The notes under the pieces were generated by a model. The model worked only from the letters and a program-made list of their open reading frames with translations. It did no database searches and was not told the origin of the DNA. Below are positions 16,415-17,512 of a stretch of 17,512 bases of DNA, one piece after another. Both the position numbers and the translations under genes were made by a program. This DNA is from Burkholderiales bacterium (GTDB taxonomy: Bacteria; Pseudomonadota; Gammaproteobacteria; Burkholderiales; Burkholderiaceae). The stretch covers positions 1-17,512 of the forward strand of contig CANFNO010000009.1 of the NCBI GenBank assembly GCA_947447845.1. Reading direction: 5' to 3'. Numbering within the stretch: position 1 is the stretch's first letter; each line of letters opens with the position of its first letter.

Positions 16415-16840
16415 ATGCTCAAGCTGCAGGCCTCACAGGATGCCGCCTGGACACGCTATTCAGAAGCAATTGATGTCTACAACAAAACGTACTATGAGGA
16501 AAAGCCCATTGCTGCCTATGCAACGGATGCTGGACCTCGCCAGGTGGGGAGATTGGTAGACATCTTGCAGAACCGACTTGCTGCATTGGACGAGATCGAA
16601 AGTGCTGCAAAAAATCTGTATGAAGTACTGAATGCGGACCAGAAAAAAGTAGCGGACCAGCTAATGGTTGCATCGGTTCCCGTTTTTGCTTCTGTTGGTG
16701 GTGCGATGTGTCCTGATCTAAGCGAGAAGAAGGCCAAGTCAGACAAGCCCGCTGGGGCGCAACGCAGCCGCCACTCGGGTGGCGCATCGAGTGGCGCCTC
16801 AGGCGGCAGCATGTTACCAACTGGTGCCTGGAACAATTAA
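16415..16840 (+). CDS. N-terminally truncated Spy/CpxP-like protein, probable pseudogene fragment
   Basis: A 141-codon open frame homologous to the mature part of the protein at 10597-11145: YEEKPIAAYATDAGPRQ against YEEKPPAAYASDTAPRQ, and QNRLAALDEIESAAKNLY against QNRLAALEEIEEAAKDLY. The Gly/Ser/basic tail is also shared. It lacks the signal peptide and the first LTxxQ-type segment is only partly kept; the missing 5' part lies upstream behind an in-frame TAA. GAGG lies shortly before ATG at 16415, so a cytoplasmic fragment could still be translated, but a periplasmic protein without export would not work. It converges on a remnant of a glycine-zipper gene, mirroring the intact pair. Confidence 0.6.
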   Translation: MLKLQASQDAAWTRYSEAIDVYNKTYYEEKPIAAYATDAGPRQVGRLVDILQNRLAALDEIESAAKNLYEVLNADQKKVADQLMVASVPVFASVGGAMCPDLSEKKAKSDKPAGAQRSRHSGGASSGASGGSMLPTGAWNN

Positions 16841-16849
16841 CGTCGCAGC

Positions 16850-17040
16850 AGTAGAGTGGCGACGCAATCTCGGAGCTGGCTTCAGTGCCAGCGGACAACC
16901 AAAGCCGAAATCCAGCGTGACTGGAGGGTAGTACGTTTGGGCATAGTAGGGTGGTACCTAGACCACAGCAGGCTCAACACTTACCGGTTGGGTTTATTGA
17001 GCCGGGACTTGTGCCATTGGAGCATTCTGATAGGAGTCGG
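16850..17040 (-). pseudogene. C-terminal remnant of a second glycine-zipper protein gene
   Basis: Reading leftward from 17040, one frame gives SYQNAPMAQVPAQ, TAA, TQPVSVEPAVV, TAG, then VPPYYAQTYYPPVTLDFGFG. The last stretch aligns with SQPVYYAQPYYPPVSIGLGFG at the C-terminus of the intact protein at 9968-10600, and the Pro/Gln/Val-rich part before it matches that protein's linker. Two in-frame stops and a lost C-terminal YWDHRRW end show decay. Only about 60 codons remain; the glycine zipper and signal peptide are absent, and the remnant begins abruptly beside the stop of the next gene at 17041. Confidence 0.55.
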
Positions 17041-17376
17041 CTATCCCCTAGGCAGTTTTCTTCGTTCAATTGATCTATTCAAGAAGATGCTGATTAACAC
17101 TGCCGCAGCACCTGAGCCTGTCATTGCAGGAGCACTTTCTATCATTCGCACTGCTTCAATCAAAGTACCAGTGCTCACTTGCTGAACATAATCAACGAGG
17201 GCAATCACATCAGAATTGCGAACATTCTGTACGTCTTCCAATTGAACAGACAAGTTCGGCCACCCACCTCGAAATCCGATCCTTGCAAAGACTCCTCCTG
17301 CCAGGGTAATTAAACTTAGCGCCCCAAGAGGACGCATCAGCTTTTCAAGTAAGGACTTTCGAACTGAACTTGCCCC
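17041..17376 (-). CDS. Hypothetical membrane protein, 5' end apparently cut by an insertion sequence
   Basis: An ATG at 17337 gives 98 aa with a hydrophobic N-terminal segment (ALSLITLAGGVFARI), a polar middle (VQNVRNSDVIALVDYVQQ) and a second hydrophobic segment near the C-terminus (SGAAAVLISIFL). The frame stays open and protein-like upstream of that ATG (GASSVRKSLLEKL) up to 17376, exactly where the inferred IS end begins, and a stop appears only inside the IS sequence. The original gene was therefore probably longer at its 5' end. I do not recognise the family. No clear ribosome-binding site precedes ATG 17337. Confidence 0.45.
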   Translation of the reverse strand, partial: GASSVRKSLLEKLMRPLGALSLITLAGGVFARIGFRGGWPNLSVQLEDVQNVRNSDVIALVDYVQQVSTGTLIEAVRMIESAPAMTGSGAAAVLISIFLNRSIERRKLPRG

Positions 17377-17512
17377 TGTTGTCCGTACCTCTTAGCTGTT
17401 CAATTATGCGGCCTTCAATAGCTGTGCCGCGTGCCAGCTTTTCTCAAACTGCATGGGGCTGACATAGCCCAATGTCGAGTGAATTCTGCGGTGGTTGTAG
17501 AACGTCATCCAG
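17377..17512 (-). mobile_element. Right end of an IS3-family insertion sequence (partial)
   Basis: The transposase C-terminus runs off the window and is followed by about 27 nt to a terminus reading (plus strand) TGTTGTCCGTACCT, beginning with the TG expected for IS3-family inverted repeats. The adjoining CCCC at 17373-17376 could be part of the target duplication. The other end lies outside the window, so repeat and duplication cannot be confirmed. Confidence 0.6.
17404..17512 (-). CDS. IS3-family transposase OrfB, C-terminal fragment at window edge
   Basis: The last 35 residues are visible, ending in TAA at 17404-17406. They read WMTFYNHRRIHSTLGYVSP followed by MQFEKSWHAAQLLKAA. The YNxxRxHSxLGYxSP motif is diagnostic of the C-terminal end of the DDE integrase domain (rve) of IS3-family OrfB transposases. 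The catalytic residues lie upstream, beyond the window. The fragment is open to the edge, so the gene may be complete outside. Confidence 0.88.
   Translation of the reverse strand, partial: WMTFYNHRRIHSTLGYVSPMQFEKSWHAAQLLKAA

Noticed and set aside
16856..17185. 109-codon plus-strand frame
   Set aside because: It spans the antisense of the glycine-zipper remnant and of the hypothetical membrane gene, two unrelated units, so it is unlikely to be a gene.
1..17512. tRNA, rRNA, CRISPR arrays, riboswitches
   Set aside because: I saw no cloverleaf-like tRNA sequence, no regular spaced repeats and no recognisable riboswitch core on either strand.

Overview
The window looks like a chromosomal segment of a betaproteobacterium, most likely Burkholderiales/Comamonadaceae (Rhodoferax-like). 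I infer this from the moderately high GC, the codon choice, the family mix and the IS3-type element at the edge; no rRNA or other taxonomic marker is present. About 14 kb is dense, ordinary coding sequence. The last 2.5 kb is a low-density, decaying region that ends in an insertion sequence.

Layout. Positions 1-405 hold no gene I recognise, only a short perfect hairpin. Positions 406-9766 (minus strand) form a four-gene tripartite efflux operon read from right to left: a periplasmic adaptor (MdtA type), two different RND permeases (MdtB and MdtC types) and an outer-membrane lipoprotein channel (NodT/OprM type). Junctions are 4-nt overlaps or gaps of about 7 nt, so the four are probably made and assembled together. 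Unlike E. coli mdtABC, this operon carries its own outer-membrane channel, and no baeSR-like two-component pair is in the window.

Divergent from it is a secreted glycine-zipper protein (9968-10600, plus). It runs tail to tail, with overlapping stop codons, into a Spy/CpxP-like periplasmic protein (10597-11145, minus). Next comes a tight minus-strand operon of an NADPH-dependent FMN reductase (13906-14505), an ATP-grasp ligase (12574-13887) and a Spinster-type MFS transporter (11222-12577). The ligase and transporter overlap by 4 nt. This looks like a make-and-export cassette for a small peptide-like compound; the product cannot be read from the sequence.

Positions 14537-15571 contain two divergent paralogous small genes of exactly equal length (123 aa), each with a twice-repeated ALQSGDLxxAQ motif. 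The 291-bp spacer carries three phased TTTAC boxes, which read GTAAA-N6-GTAAA-N7-GTAAA on the minus strand and resemble a CpxR box, plus a TTTACA/TGTAAA inverted repeat.

From 15572 to the end the region is decayed. A small helix-turn-helix gene is interrupted by an amber codon. A second Spy/CpxP-like gene is broken at its 5' end. Beside it is a stop-riddled remnant of a second glycine-zipper gene. Together these two are a degenerate inverted copy of the intact pair at 9968-11145. A hypothetical membrane protein frame appears to be cut by the end of an IS3-family element whose transposase C-terminus runs off the right edge. The efflux pump, the Spy-like protein and the CpxR-like boxes suggest an envelope-stress theme, which is an inference.
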